Source: Scardovia inopinata JCM 12537 (GTDB lineage Bacteria > Actinomycetota > Actinomycetes > Actinomycetales > Bifidobacteriaceae). From it: a DNA stretch of 64,000 nt. The position numbers and the translations under genes were made by a program. Location of the stretch: contig NZ_AP012334.1 of the NCBI RefSeq assembly GCF_001042695.1, positions 744,001 to 808,000 on the forward strand, read 5' to 3'. The notes under the pieces were generated by a model that worked only from the letters and a program-made list of their open reading frames with translations, was not told the origin of the DNA and ran no database searches. Numbering within the stretch: the first letter of the stretch is position 1; the number at the start of each line of letters is the position of its first letter. This document shows positions 48,584-58,288 of this stretch, piece by piece.

Positions 48584-49396
48584 TTAGTCTTTAGTGTTTT
48601 TCCTCCGGTCATTATTTTCTTCCCGACGAGTACGGCGCCTACGTTTTGTTGATCGGTCGGACTGACGTTTCATGGAAGTTCCATAATCTTTTATCCGGTG
48701 GCTCATAAATTCCTGAGTAAGCAGGAGCTGGTTGGTCTTTCGGGGGATGGCTCCAGGAACCATAAAATTGAACTTAACGGATAAGATGCGAACAGCAATG
48801 ACTAAGGCTACAATGAGCAGGTCAAGGGCAATCTCCCCGTGAATGGAAATAAAATTGTGTGATTGAGCCCGGCTGGTCAGAACTGTCAAGATGCAGCCCA
48901 GGGTAGTGGGAACTGCATAAAAATGCTTATCCCGAATAATCAGAGGGACATCTCCCAAGAGCATATCTCTCAGGGTACCTCCGCCGAAAGCGGTAAACAT
49001 TCCTAGGAAAATAGCCGTTCCTCCGTTAAAGGAAAAAGTTAGGCCTTTCGCTGTTCCATCCACTGCAAAAAGGGCAGTAGCCAAGGCATCGCTGACAACC
49101 AAAAGCCAATACATACTGTCCAGCTCCAAATGAGCAATGACAACGATGAGCCCCGCCGCAAAAGCGGTTAAAATGTATCCATAGTGGGATATCCCCACCG
49201 GCGGAGTATCTCCCATAGCTATGTCGCGTATAAATCCTCCACCCAAAGAAGTCACCCAGGCACAGACCATGATGGAGAAGATATCGAGCTTTTTATGCAC
49301 GGCTACCAGGCCGCCGTTGATACCTGCGAAGAGCATGCCAAGGTATTCGATAATGATGAGAAAGATGTTGCTCTCAATGGCTATGGGGTGATGCAT
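48584..49396 (-). CDS. TRIC-family cation channel protein (UPF0126)
   Basis: Membrane protein of about 270 residues made of two related halves, each with GGGxxRD (LGGGFIRDIAMGDTPP and FGGGTLRDMLLGDVPLI), as in trimeric intracellular cation channels of bacteria. A very basic C-terminal tail follows (STKRRRRTRREENND). ATG 49396 is chosen because the family begins at about that point and GGGGGA lies upstream, though 12 bases away; an ATG at 49468 would add 24 residues and has no ribosome site. Confidence 0.82.
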   Translation of the reverse strand: MHHPIAIESNIFLIIIEYLGMLFAGINGGLVAVHKKLDIFSIMVCAWVTSLGGGFIRDIAMGDTPPVGISHYGYILTAFAAGLIVVIAHLELDSMYWLLVVSDALATALFAVDGTAKGLTFSFNGGTAIFLGMFTAFGGGTLRDMLLGDVPLIIRDKHFYAVPTTLGCILTVLTSRAQSHNFISIHGEIALDLLIVALVIAVRILSVKFNFMVPGAIPRKTNQLLLTQEFMSHRIKDYGTSMKRQSDRSTKRRRRTRREENNDRRKNTKD

Positions 49397-49515
49397 GAGT
49401 ATTAGTTTATCCCCCTGTCTGATAATGGCGACATGGCGAGGGGCCAATGTCTTTACTATCATGTACATAAATATGTAATTATAAAATTATGATTATAACG
49501 AAATGAGGTGGAATT

Positions 49516-50433
49516 ATGAGAAAAGTTGGTGTTATTGGCATAGGCCATGTTGGAGTCACCGTTGCTTTCAGTCTTTTTACTTCCGGTGGAGCTGACCAGC
49601 TGGTCCTGATTGATACTAAGAAAGAGAAGGCAACCGCAGAGGTCAACGATTTTAAGGATGCCCTGGCCCGTAACCATCATCATCTGGTGGTGGTCGATGG
49701 CGATTATTCAGAGCTAGCCGATGCTGACGTTATCGTTACTGCTTTCGGTGATGTTGCTGCTACTGTGGCTTCAGGAGATAGGTTCGGAGAATTCAACTTT
49801 AATACAGTCCAGGCTCAGAGCGTAGGAGCACAAATCAAAGCCAGCGGTTTCCACGGAATTATCGTAGATATCTCTAACCCCTGCGATGTGGTAACGAATA
49901 TTCTTCAGCAGACCAGCGGGCTGCCCAGGAATCATGTTTTTGGGACCGGTACCTCTTTGGACACAGCCAGAATGCAGAGGGCTGTCGCCGCTTATCTGGG
50001 TGATCAGGATCCCCGCAATATTGGGGGCTATGTCCTGGGTGAACATGGAAATTCCCAATTCACCGCCTGGTCAACAGTGACAGTGGGAACCAGGCCCCTG
50101 GCTGAGTTTATTGATGATCCTTCAGTCTATCCCCAGATGGAAGAGGCTGCCCGCCAGGGCGGTTTTGTAACCGCAGCTGGTAAAGGCTATACCAACTATG
50201 CTGTTGCCACCTGTGCTGTTCGCCTCGTGGAAGCGGTTTTTTCTGATGCCAGACTCCTGACTCCTGTTTCTACCTATGTAGAAAAGGTCGGTACCTATGT
50301 AGGATATCCGGCTTTTGTGGGAGCAGATGGGGTTGTTAAGGTCCACGATTTAGAGCTGACCGCAGATGAAAATGCCCAGCTGGAGAAAACAGCCACCTAT
50401 CTGAAGGAGAATGCCGCCAAGGTCGGCTTCTGA
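49516..50433 (+). CDS. L-2-hydroxyisocaproate/lactate dehydrogenase family enzyme
   Basis: NAD-dependent dehydrogenase of 305 residues in the LDH/MDH superfamily. It has GVIGIGHVGVTVAFSLF, VDISNPCDVVTNI, GTGTSLDTARMQRAVA with the catalytic region, and GEHGNSQFTAWSTV with the active His. The residues around FKDAL and GDRFGEF resemble L-2-hydroxyisocaproate dehydrogenase of lactobacilli more than the main L-lactate dehydrogenase, which is a recalled likeness. GAGGTGG lies before the ATG. It stands alone with a strong terminator behind. Confidence 0.85.
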   Translation: MRKVGVIGIGHVGVTVAFSLFTSGGADQLVLIDTKKEKATAEVNDFKDALARNHHHLVVVDGDYSELADADVIVTAFGDVAATVASGDRFGEFNFNTVQAQSVGAQIKASGFHGIIVDISNPCDVVTNILQQTSGLPRNHVFGTGTSLDTARMQRAVAAYLGDQDPRNIGGYVLGEHGNSQFTAWSTVTVGTRPLAEFIDDPSVYPQMEEAARQGGFVTAAGKGYTNYAVATCAVRLVEAVFSDARLLTPVSTYVEKVGTYVGYPAFVGADGVVKVHDLELTADENAQLEKTATYLKENAAKVGF

Positions 50434-50655
50434 TGCTCCTGGTGCTTCTGTATCTCTCAGGTTTCTCAGCCAGCCCAGTCCCGAGTCCTGCCCCGAGTTG
50501 TATGAGGGAAGAGGAGACTACTGAGGAGAGAGGACGAAGGCAAGAGCCCTATTCGATGGCAGGATCAGGACTGTTGGGACTGTAAGATACGACTGTAAAA
50601 ACTGTAAAAGGGCAGTGCATAAAAAGATATAAAAAAGGTATAAAAGAAAGTATAA

Positions 50656-50700
50656 AAAATCGGACCAGCAAGGAAACTGTGAGCTGGTCCGATTTTTTGT
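50656..50700. terminator. Bidirectional terminator between the dehydrogenase and rpsT
   Basis: AAAAAATCGGACCAGC pairs exactly with GCTGGTCCGATTTTTT across a 13-base loop; A and T runs serve both strands. The 220 bp before it, after the dehydrogenase gene, hold only short GACTGT and TATAAAA repeats. Confidence 0.92.
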
Positions 50701-50775
50701 GCTCGCCGGATAATCCGGATAATTTAATTATCTGGTTTTACTTATCTGATTATCAGCTTATCAGCGGGCAGAAAG

Positions 50776-51036
50776 CTACATTTTGTTGATGGCAAGAGCA
50801 AGAGCAGACTTGCGGTTAGCAGCATTATTCCGGTGAATAATGCCACGTCCTGCAGCCTTGTCAAGCTTCTGAGCTGCCTGGGCATAAGCTTCCTGAGCGG
50901 CTTCTTTATCACCGGATTCAATTGCTTCGCGGGTCTTGCGAACAGCATGCTTCAGCTGAGTCTTGTAAGCTACGTTGCGCTGGTGAGCTTTCTCGTTAGT
51001 GAGAATGCGCTTCTTCTGCGACTTAATATTTGCCAC
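50776..51036 (-). CDS. rpsT: 30S ribosomal protein S20
   Basis: Small-subunit protein of 86 residues, basic and helical: [20 protein letters not shown] at the start, then [16 protein letters not shown] and the C-terminal [20 protein letters not shown] start at 51036 with GGAG six bases upstream; the longer frame from 51108 adds unrelated residues. It is divergent from lepA, the usual bacterial neighbour. Confidence 0.95.
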   Translation of the reverse strand: MANIKSQKKRILTNEKAHQRNVAYKTQLKHAVRKTREAIESGDKEAAQEAYAQAAQKLDKAAGRGIIHRNNAANRKSALALAINKM

Positions 51037-51206
51037 TGTTATCTCCAAACGGTTATTTTCTGTACGGCATACAAAGGCACATCCTATCACAGGGTCTGTA
51101 AAACGCAACGCTGCAGCCGGCTTATTTCCTATCCCTTGCTAGAATGAGGCACTGCATAGGTAAGCTTATGTGCTTTATTAGACAGGTGGATTAATCGGAG
51201 GACATC

Positions 51207-53078
51207 ATGGCGCATACAAATCAGCCGGGTTTTACTGATCAATCCCTCATCCGTAATTTTTGTATTATTGCTCACATAGATCATGGCAAATCAACGGTTG
51301 CAGACCGCATTTTGCAGCTATCCGGCGTGGTGGAGCAGAGGGAGATGAGAGATCGTTTCCTGGATCGGATGGATATTGAACAGGAACGGGGAATTACCAT
51401 CAAATCTCAGGCCGTTCGAGTTCCTTGGACTTTTGATGGTCAGGAATATACCCTGGGCATGATTGATACCCCTGGTCATGTGGATTTTTCTTACGAGGTT
51501 TCCCGTTCTCTGGCTGCCTGCGAGGGAGCGGTTCTCCTGGTGGATGCTACTCAGGGAATTGAAGCCCAGACCTTGTCCAATCTTTATATGGCCATGGATC
51601 ATGATCTAACGATTATTCCTGTTCTGAACAAAATTGACCTGCCCAGCGCTGAACCCGACAAGCATGCTGAGGAAATAGCCGGTCTGCTGGGAATTCCCCA
51701 GTCTGAAATTCTGCGAGTTTCTGGCAAGACGGGGGAGGGAATTTCAGAACTGCTGGACAGGATTGTGACCGACATTCCAGCGCCCCAGGGGAATCCGGCG
51801 GCCCCGGCCCGGGCCTTGATTTTTGATTCCGTCTACGATTCTTACCGGGGAATTGTTACCTACATTCGTATGGTAGATGGAATCTTGCCCAGCAGACAAA
51901 AAATACGAATGATGAGCCTGGGAACGGTGCATGATCCTATCGAACTTGGTGTTATCAGCCCCGATATGATTCCTACCCAGCAGCTGTCTGCCGGGGAAGT
52001 AGGCTACATTATTACTGGAGTGAAAGACGTTAGCCAGTCCAAGGTAGGGGACACTATTACTCAAGAATCACGTCCTGCCAGCCAGGCCTTACCAGGTTAT
52101 AAAGACCCTCAGCCTATGGTTTATGCCGGACTCTTTCCTATTGACAATGCTGATTTCCCCGAACTCAGAGAGGCATTGGACAAACTCAAGCTCAACGATG
52201 CTGCCTTGGTTTATCAGCCGGAGACATCTGTTGCCTTAGGTTTCGGTTTCCGCTGTGGCTTTTTGGGGTTGCTCCATATGGAAATTGTTTCTGAACGTCT
52301 GAGCCGGGAATTTGGGCTGGATCTGATTTCCACGGCTCCCAGTGTGACTTATCAGGTGGAAATGGAAGACGGGAGCACTCACCGTGTTACCAATCCCAGC
52401 GAATTTCCGGAAGGCAAAGTCCGCAAAGTAACGGAGCCTGTAGTGACTGCAGATATTATCCTACCCAAGGAGTTTATTGGAGCGGTAATGGAGCTGTGTC
52501 AGGAGCATCGGGGTCAAATGGGAACCATGGAATACTTAAGCCCTGACCGAGTGGAGATGCATTACCGCCTGCCTTTGGCAGAAATTGTTTTTGACTTTTT
52601 TGATCAGCTCAAAAGCCGAACCAAAGGATATGCCAGCCTGGACTACCACGATGATGGATCCCAGCAAGCCGATTTGGTTAAGGTTGATATTCTAATTCAG
52701 GGCGAAACGGTTGACGCTTTCAGCGCCATTGTTCACAGGGATAAGGCTTATTCCTATGGGGTTATGATGACCAAGAAATTAAGGGAGCTGATTCCCCGGC
52801 AGCAGTTTGAGATTCCCATTCAGGCTGCTATCGGTTCTCGCATTATTGCCCGCGAGAACATCAGGGCTCTTCGCAAGGATGTGCTTGCCAAATGCTATGG
52901 GGGCGATATTACCCGTAAGCGCAAGCTGCTGGAAAAGCAGAAAGCTGGCAAGAAAAGGATGAAGATGCTGGGGCATGTGGAAGTTCCTCAGGAGGCTTTT
53001 ATCGCTGCCTTGTCTACCGATCAGCCCACAGACCGGGATACCAAGGATAAAATTCGGGCAGCGGAAAAATCGCAATGA
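51207..53078 (+). CDS. lepA: Elongation factor 4 (LepA)
   Basis: Translational GTPase of 623 residues that back-translocates or remodels stalled ribosomes. G1 is in [19 protein letters not shown]3 [17 protein letters not shown]4 [10 protein letters not shown], and the LepA-specific C-terminus ([20 protein letters not shown]) is present. Its stop overlaps hemW by 4 bp. Confidence 0.97.
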   Translation: MAHTNQPGFTDQSLIRNFCIIAHIDHGKSTVADRILQLSGVVEQREMRDRFLDRMDIEQERGITIKSQAVRVPWTFDGQEYTLGMIDTPGHVDFSYEVSRSLAACEGAVLLVDATQGIEAQTLSNLYMAMDHDLTIIPVLNKIDLPSAEPDKHAEEIAGLLGIPQSEILRVSGKTGEGISELLDRIVTDIPAPQGNPAAPARALIFDSVYDSYRGIVTYIRMVDGILPSRQKIRMMSLGTVHDPIELGVISPDMIPTQQLSAGEVGYIITGVKDVSQSKVGDTITQESRPASQALPGYKDPQPMVYAGLFPIDNADFPELREALDKLKLNDAALVYQPETSVALGFGFRCGFLGLLHMEIVSERLSREFGLDLISTAPSVTYQVEMEDGSTHRVTNPSEFPEGKVRKVTEPVVTADIILPKEFIGAVMELCQEHRGQMGTMEYLSPDRVEMHYRLPLAEIVFDFFDQLKSRTKGYASLDYHDDGSQQADLVKVDILIQGETVDAFSAIVHRDKAYSYGVMMTKKLRELIPRQQFEIPIQAAIGSRIIARENIRALRKDVLAKCYGGDITRKRKLLEKQKAGKKRMKMLGHVEVPQEAFIAALSTDQPTDRDTKDKIRAAEKSQ

Positions 53079-54334
53079 CACTGAACCAGGTCTTTCAAAT
53101 CTCACCGGCCTCACCGGTAGAAGAAATTTCGCAGGCGGGACGGGTTGCTCCTTTCAGCCTGTATATTCATGTCCCCTTTTGCATGAGACGCTGTGGCTAT
53201 TGTGATTTCAATACCTATACAGCCTCTGACCTGGGTGGGGGAGCCAGCAGGGATAATTATGCTAACCTGGCCGTTCAGGAAATGGTTTTGGTTAAACAGT
53301 GGCAGGAAGAGCAGGGGATTAAAGAGCCTGCCCTGTCCACTGTTTTCTTTGGCGGGGGGACTCCGACTATTCTTCCTGCCCATGACCTGATTTCCATCCT
53401 GTCTGCTGCCCGGGATATCTGGGGTATTTGCGAAGGGGCTGAAATTACTACTGAAGCCAACCCTGATACGGTTGACAGCAATTACATTCATCAGCTCGCA
53501 GATGGCGGTTTCACCCGGATATCCTTTGGCATGCAGTCAGCCGTACCATCAGTCCTGGCAACCCTGGACCGGACTCATACTCCGGCACATGTGGAATCGG
53601 GGGTGAGAGCGGCTCAGAAAGCAGGCCTGCGCACCAGCCTTGATTTGATTTATGGAACGCCGGGGGAGAGCCTGGACCAGTGGGAAGTCAGTCTGCGAGC
53701 TGCCCTGGATTTGGGAGTCACTCATATTTCTGCCTATGCCCTTACTGTGGAACCGCATACGGCTATGGGAAGGCGGATTTCTCGCGGTCAGCTCCCTGCC
53801 CCTGATGACGACGATCAGGCTGAAAAGTACCGCCTGGCTGAGCGAATGTTGACTGATGCCGGTCTTTCTTGGTATGAGGTATCTAACTGGGCTCTTCCTG
53901 GGGATGAATCCCGTCATAATTTAGGGTATTGGCATAACATTGACTGGGCGGGGATAGGCCCAGGTGCTCATTCTCACTATAATTTCCAGCCGTTGCGGGC
54001 ATGGGATATAGCCCATCCCCGGGCATGGGCACAAACGATGACAGATGATAAAAGGGTTCCCTGGCAGGGCCAAGAGAATATCAGTCCGAGTGAAAATTTA
54101 GAAGAGGCCATACTGCTGGGTGTGCGGATTCGTGATGGTCTGTCGCTTGATCTTACTGATTCTTTGGCAGTTCGACAGGGACTGGAGCCCTTGGACGAAT
54201 CTGTTATTCACGATCTAGAATCTGAGGGGCTGGTGACAGTGACCACAGAGCCCCGAATACTAACTCCAACCCTGAATGGCCGACTGTTGAATGATCTGGT
54301 TATAGAGCGCCTATTTAATGCATATAAGGTATAA
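53075..54334 (+). CDS. hemW: Radical SAM heme chaperone HemW
   Basis: A 419-residue radical SAM protein with the 4Fe-4S motif [10 protein letters not shown] near residue 38, GGGTPTILP, and ANPDTVD. It was long called oxygen-independent coproporphyrinogen oxidase; HemW instead carries heme. The start overlaps lepA, as in many bacteria. A HemN_C-like C-terminal domain follows. Confidence 0.92.
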   Translation: MTLNQVFQISPASPVEEISQAGRVAPFSLYIHVPFCMRRCGYCDFNTYTASDLGGGASRDNYANLAVQEMVLVKQWQEEQGIKEPALSTVFFGGGTPTILPAHDLISILSAARDIWGICEGAEITTEANPDTVDSNYIHQLADGGFTRISFGMQSAVPSVLATLDRTHTPAHVESGVRAAQKAGLRTSLDLIYGTPGESLDQWEVSLRAALDLGVTHISAYALTVEPHTAMGRRISRGQLPAPDDDDQAEKYRLAERMLTDAGLSWYEVSNWALPGDESRHNLGYWHNIDWAGIGPGAHSHYNFQPLRAWDIAHPRAWAQTMTDDKRVPWQGQENISPSENLEEAILLGVRIRDGLSLDLTDSLAVRQGLEPLDESVIHDLESEGLVTVTTEPRILTPTLNGRLLNDLVIERLFNAYKV

Positions 54335-54361
54335 TTAATCAATAATTATCTTAAATATCAG

Positions 54362-54490
54362 ATGCATGAAGAAATGTATATTTCTTATTATGTGAAATTG
54401 AAAGGAAATTCTGTAATACCCTATATGGTATTTTCATTAAGTAACGAGGAAATTCTATCTACGGAAAAGATACTTAAGTTTCTAAAGTAA
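54362..54490 (+). CDS. Possible 42-residue ORF, doubtful
   Basis: An open frame MHEEMYISYYVKLKGNSV... ending LKFLK, with an AT-rich codon pattern and no ribosome site. It could be a decayed regulator or chance. It is listed because the 300-bp gap between hemW and the MFS gene otherwise holds only the promoter region. Confidence 0.15.
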   Translation: MHEEMYISYYVKLKGNSVIPYMVFSLSNEEILSTEKILKFLK

Positions 54491-54523
54491 GGAATTGTGT
54501 AAGGAATTGGAATGTAATGATGC

Positions 54524-54556
54524 TTGACCTTAATGATATAGACTCAGTCTAGTATC
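54524..54556 (+). promoter_or_regulatory. MerR-type promoter with central dyad before the MFS gene
   Basis: TTGACC at 54524-54529 is followed 20 bp later by TAGTAT at 54550-54555. The dyad TAGACT-C-AGTCTA (54539-54551), extending to GATA/TATC, fills the spacer and overlaps the -10 box. A long 19-20 bp spacer with a dyad is the layout of MerR-controlled promoters, which often drive efflux genes. No MerR gene lies next to it. Confidence 0.45.
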
Positions 54557-54631
54557 ACACGATGAGTGTTAAAATGCAAATTTGCGGATAAATTTTCAAT
54601 GTGGATCTTGATTAAGGGGAAAGAAATTCAT

Positions 54632-55990
54632 ATGGAACGTGTAGATAATCTTGATAATAATGATACGGTCAGTGATTCTGCAGTGAAGGATACTTCTGTG
54701 CAGGAAAGCAAATCATCAGCTGGGGGTAAGCCCCGTCTGACTGGTAATTACGCCTGGTGGTTTACGGCTGATACTGCTTCCGCCCTCAGTCAATCCATTC
54801 GGTCCTTCGCTATTTCAGTAGTTCTGCTGACCCTTACCGGATCCACCGTTCAATCCGGATACATGAGTGCCCTCTCGTATCTTTTAGTTGGTCTTACTGC
54901 CCTCATGGGGGGTGTCATTGTTGATCGATATGATCGGCGGAAACTTCTTATACTCTCTACTCTTATTGGGGCTGTAGTTTATGGCATAACTTTTATATGG
55001 GGATCCCTGTGGGGATTAAATGTTGTCCTTCTTTATGCAATTACTGTTATTCTCGGTATCAAGGCAGGCCTTTTGGGGAATGTGTCAGACATACTTCTGA
55101 GGGAAGTCGTCCCACCTGAAGAGCTGCCCGTTGCCATGTCTCTCAATCAGGGCAGAGATGCAACAGTCAGCCTTCTGGGTTCTCCTCTGTCTGGTTTTCT
55201 GGTGACAGTCTCTTCCGTTTTTCCTTTTGCCGTAGCAACAGTGCTCAACCTGGTCGGAGCTTTCTCTGCCAAGTTTATAAAATTGCGCAAGCAGGTTGAG
55301 AAGCATGATGACCCTGGAAACAGTTCGCATACGACCAACAGTATGAAGGATCAATTCCGCAAAGCATTCAAAGGGTTCTCCTTGATACATCGCACACCCA
55401 TTCTCCGGCGTATGGTTATGGTCTCGGTTTTATTTTTCCCTTTTATTAATGCCGTTCTTAACCTTTTGGTTTACTATACTGTCAATACTGAGAAGTCGCC
55501 TCTTTCTGCAGGATGGCTGGAATCATCCACCGCTCTTGGCTTGTTGGTTGGATCCTTGATTTCAGCCCGCCTGGTGAAGAAGGTGGATACAGGGAAAATA
55601 ATTATTCTTGCCTTCCTGGTGCCTGTACCTCTGGTTTTTGGTGCAGTTTTTGCTCCCAACTACATTGTACGGCTCTGTTTTCTTCTTCCTATTGTTCTTA
55701 TGCTTCCAGCCGCTAACGCAAGTTCAGGAGGATTTATTATGCAGATCATACCGCAAAATCTTCTTGGCCGTTATTTTGCCGTTATGTCCCTGCTGGGAGT
55801 CATTTTTAATCCACTCATGTCGCTGGTAGTGGGATATGGATTGAAATACTGGGGATTAAGAGTTACCGGGACGATTTTTGCTACAGGCATGCTGATTACT
55901 GCTTTGCCATCTTTCAGCAGTCTGCTCCGGAACATACCCACTCCTGATAAATGGAATGATTATGCACAAACTCTAACTGTGAAAAGTTGA
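54632..55990 (+). CDS. MFS transporter, likely efflux
   Basis: A 452-residue major facilitator with about 12 membrane helices. The N-terminus is polar (residues 1-35), then GNYAWWFTADTASALSQSIR, the loop motif GGVIVDRYDRRKLLI between helices 2 and 3, and a central loop near residue 235. The pattern is that of Mef/MdtG-type drug exporters, but the substrate is unknown. ATG 54632 is used; the frame runs upstream to 54566 but the added residues are not family-like. AT-rich sequence lies before it. Confidence 0.82.
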   Translation: MERVDNLDNNDTVSDSAVKDTSVQESKSSAGGKPRLTGNYAWWFTADTASALSQSIRSFAISVVLLTLTGSTVQSGYMSALSYLLVGLTALMGGVIVDRYDRRKLLILSTLIGAVVYGITFIWGSLWGLNVVLLYAITVILGIKAGLLGNVSDILLREVVPPEELPVAMSLNQGRDATVSLLGSPLSGFLVTVSSVFPFAVATVLNLVGAFSAKFIKLRKQVEKHDDPGNSSHTTNSMKDQFRKAFKGFSLIHRTPILRRMVMVSVLFFPFINAVLNLLVYYTVNTEKSPLSAGWLESSTALGLLVGSLISARLVKKVDTGKIIILAFLVPVPLVFGAVFAPNYIVRLCFLLPIVLMLPAANASSGGFIMQIIPQNLLGRYFAVMSLLGVIFNPLMSLVVGYGLKYWGLRVTGTIFATGMLITALPSFSSLLRNIPTPDKWNDYAQTLTVKS

Positions 55991-56032
55991 GATCTTGGTC
56001 ATTCCCCGAATAATTATTATATAATTGTTATC

Positions 56033-56060
56033 TTCAATTTCTCCCCCCCCCCATTATAGA
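56033..56060 (+). promoter_or_regulatory. C10 tract inside a likely promoter spacer
   Basis: Ten C residues at 56043-56052. A weak -35 box TTCAAT (56033-56038) and -10 box TATAGA (56055-56060) lie 16 bp apart around it. Changes in the number of C residues would change the spacer length. The next gene starts at 56113. Confidence 0.4.
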
Positions 56061-56112
56061 GTAGACTGCACAAAGAGATGGAAAAATATACAGTTTTTGG
56101 GGATCTCTCCTA

Positions 56113-57411
56113 ATGATTAAAAAAATACAAGCTTTAAAGCCTGCTTTTCGCTGGGCTATTGTGGGACTTGTCTTCTCTATGGTGGGGAATCAGGCCTTTG
56201 AGGGATCGATGATTCCCAGCATTATTGCTGTCAGTCTGCCCGCCTGGGTGCTGGCTTTCCGCAGTACCTTCAGCGTTGTCAGTGATTTTTTCTCTCCAGC
56301 CGCTGCCTGGGTAGTAGAGAAAGTTGGCGCTTTTAAGGCACTGGCAACAACTGAGGATCTGGAAGGGGTTCTGTGCCTGATTGTAGCTCTTATCCCTTCG
56401 TCTCTGCCCTGGTGGAAATGGGCACTTTTTGCCCTATCCTGCGCTCTTCTGCTCACCGGATTAATTATTGACGTTGCCGGTGAAGTTTTCGATGTAGATA
56501 TGGCTGGAGGTGATGACAAGGCATTAGTTAACTACAGTGCTGTCCTCAGTGTTCTTGCCAGCATTGTGATTTTGCTGGGAAGTGTGGCTGGCTCAGCCAT
56601 TGCTACTGTTTCTGTTGTCGCTGTTCTCATTTTCTCTTCGGTGACTTCTTTTGCCTGTGCCGCTACCCGTTTCTTTTCCCGGGGATATATGCCGCATCAT
56701 CATACAGAAGAGGTCCTGGCTGATTCCTCACCTGAAACATCGTCTGCAGATTCATCGGCCGAAAATGCAGAAGCCAGCCAGGAGACTGAGTCTGCTGTCA
56801 ATACAGAACCTGCTTTTACCATAGGAGCTTTTCTGAAGAAACCCTTCTCATCTCAGAACTTGCCCTTTGCCAGTCTTTTGGCCGGGTCCTTCTTCCTGGT
56901 CCTCATTCCTGCCTTCTGGATCAGCTACACCAGCCTGGGGATCGGCCATACTCATGGAAATAAAATCCTGCCTGTCATTACTGCTTTTGATGGTGCAGGC
57001 AGCATTCTGGGTTCCCTCCTTTACTCTCATTTTTCCAGTAAATGGACTATGAAAAAACTCACCTACAGCGGTCTGGGAATTATGATGGCCGGAGTCCTCC
57101 TGGTGGCAACCCACTTTCTGCCTCTGATTTGCCTGGGCTATATGCTGTCAGAAGTGGGACGGATGTCTATGGCACAGTCAGTTGTTGTAGCCCGGCAGCT
57201 CACTTTTAAAGGGCCGGCCCTGGCACGCTTCAGCGGTTTCGTCCGTTTTATTGCTTCTTTTGCCGGAGTTATTGGGTCCTGGCTGGGCTTGCTTTTGTCT
57301 GCCTGGTGGCAGTATCTTCCCTTTGGCGCTCTTGCACTGGGACTTCTTGCTGTTCCGGCCCTGAGGGCCCTTCCTGAAGGAAGAAGACAGAAGTCTGCAG
57401 CCAATAACTAG
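56113..57411 (+). CDS. MFS-like permease
   Basis: A 432-residue membrane protein with about 12 helices. It has no clear drug-exporter loop motif. The two halves are joined by an acidic, Ser-rich loop of about 45 residues (DSSPETSSADSSAENAEAS) after a His-rich HHHTEE. The first half has AFRSTFSVVSDFFSPAAAWV and DMAGGDDKALVNYSAV. The substrate is unknown. It starts 122 bp after the other MFS gene and has its own C10-tract promoter region. Confidence 0.78.
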   Translation: MIKKIQALKPAFRWAIVGLVFSMVGNQAFEGSMIPSIIAVSLPAWVLAFRSTFSVVSDFFSPAAAWVVEKVGAFKALATTEDLEGVLCLIVALIPSSLPWWKWALFALSCALLLTGLIIDVAGEVFDVDMAGGDDKALVNYSAVLSVLASIVILLGSVAGSAIATVSVVAVLIFSSVTSFACAATRFFSRGYMPHHHTEEVLADSSPETSSADSSAENAEASQETESAVNTEPAFTIGAFLKKPFSSQNLPFASLLAGSFFLVLIPAFWISYTSLGIGHTHGNKILPVITAFDGAGSILGSLLYSHFSSKWTMKKLTYSGLGIMMAGVLLVATHFLPLICLGYMLSEVGRMSMAQSVVVARQLTFKGPALARFSGFVRFIASFAGVIGSWLGLLLSAWWQYLPFGALALGLLAVPALRALPEGRRQKSAANN

Positions 57412-57579
57412 ACCGCCACTGAAATCAGAACTGATAGAAGAATTGGTAGTGCAGCAGGTAAGGCAGCGTGGAGCACAGCCTCAATCTTAGTTCCAGCCTG
57501 TGGCTATACTTGCTAACAGCGTAGTGAACAACGTAAGCAACAGATAAGGTACAAAGACGACTCAGGTGGAGGAGTTCGC

Positions 57580-58146
57580 ATGGCAAATCGCAGGGAACGC
57601 AGGGCAGCCCAAAAACGTCGGCGTCAGGGGAAAGACAAGGCTCAGTTTCAGGAAGAGAAGCGTTCAGCTGGAGTTTTGGATGAGCAGAACCTTAATACAA
57701 GATCTGTTCATCTGCAGGAGAGGGCTCAGGGTGAATGGAAGCCCTCCAGCAGTGTCCAACGGTCAGACAATGGATCAGATGTCCCTTCAGCTAACCCTGC
57801 TGTGGAGCCTGTAGCATCCACAAAAAGTGGCAGGAATAAGCAGAAGAAAAAGGATAAAGCAGCTAAGCAGCAGGCTCGTTTGGAAGCTGCCAGGCGGGAA
57901 GAAATGCGGCGCAGACGATCTGCCAGCAGGAACGCCCATCCTATTCATTGGTGGTTTACCCTCCTGAACTGGGTTCTCTTGGTAGCTACAGCCATTGCCT
58001 TTGTTGTCATGATTTGGGTGCCAACAACCACGACTGTCATTGTGATAGTTACTATTCTTTTCTGCCTGGGTGTTCTCAATATCTTCTTCCTGGCACGTCC
58101 TATGAGAGACAACCCCAATGTGGATGAAAACGGAACGGCAATTTAG
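57580..58146 (+). CDS. Basic membrane protein of unknown function
   Basis: A 188-residue protein with a long, strongly basic cytoplasmic N-terminus (ANRRERRAAQKRRRQGKDKA; KKKDKAAKQQARLEAARREE, given in parts) of about 125 residues and two membrane helices near the end (FTLLNWVLLVATAIAFVVMI; TTTTVIVIVTILFCLGVLNI). GGAGGAG lies before ATG 57580. I do not recognise it. The basic part might bind nucleic acid or acidic lipids; that is a guess. Confidence 0.65.
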   Translation: MANRRERRAAQKRRRQGKDKAQFQEEKRSAGVLDEQNLNTRSVHLQERAQGEWKPSSSVQRSDNGSDVPSANPAVEPVASTKSGRNKQKKKDKAAKQQARLEAARREEMRRRRSASRNAHPIHWWFTLLNWVLLVATAIAFVVMIWVPTTTTVIVIVTILFCLGVLNIFFLARPMRDNPNVDENGTAI

Positions 58147-58288
58147 GCTACTTATCTCTCTGCTCTTTGGCTGATTTCTCTTCTCGCCTGGCGTTTTGAT
58201 AACGAATCAGGGTAAGATAAAAGAGGCGGTGATTTGTTGGTAATGGTGCATATGGGTCACCAGCTACCGTTCAAGCAAAGGAGCAGTT

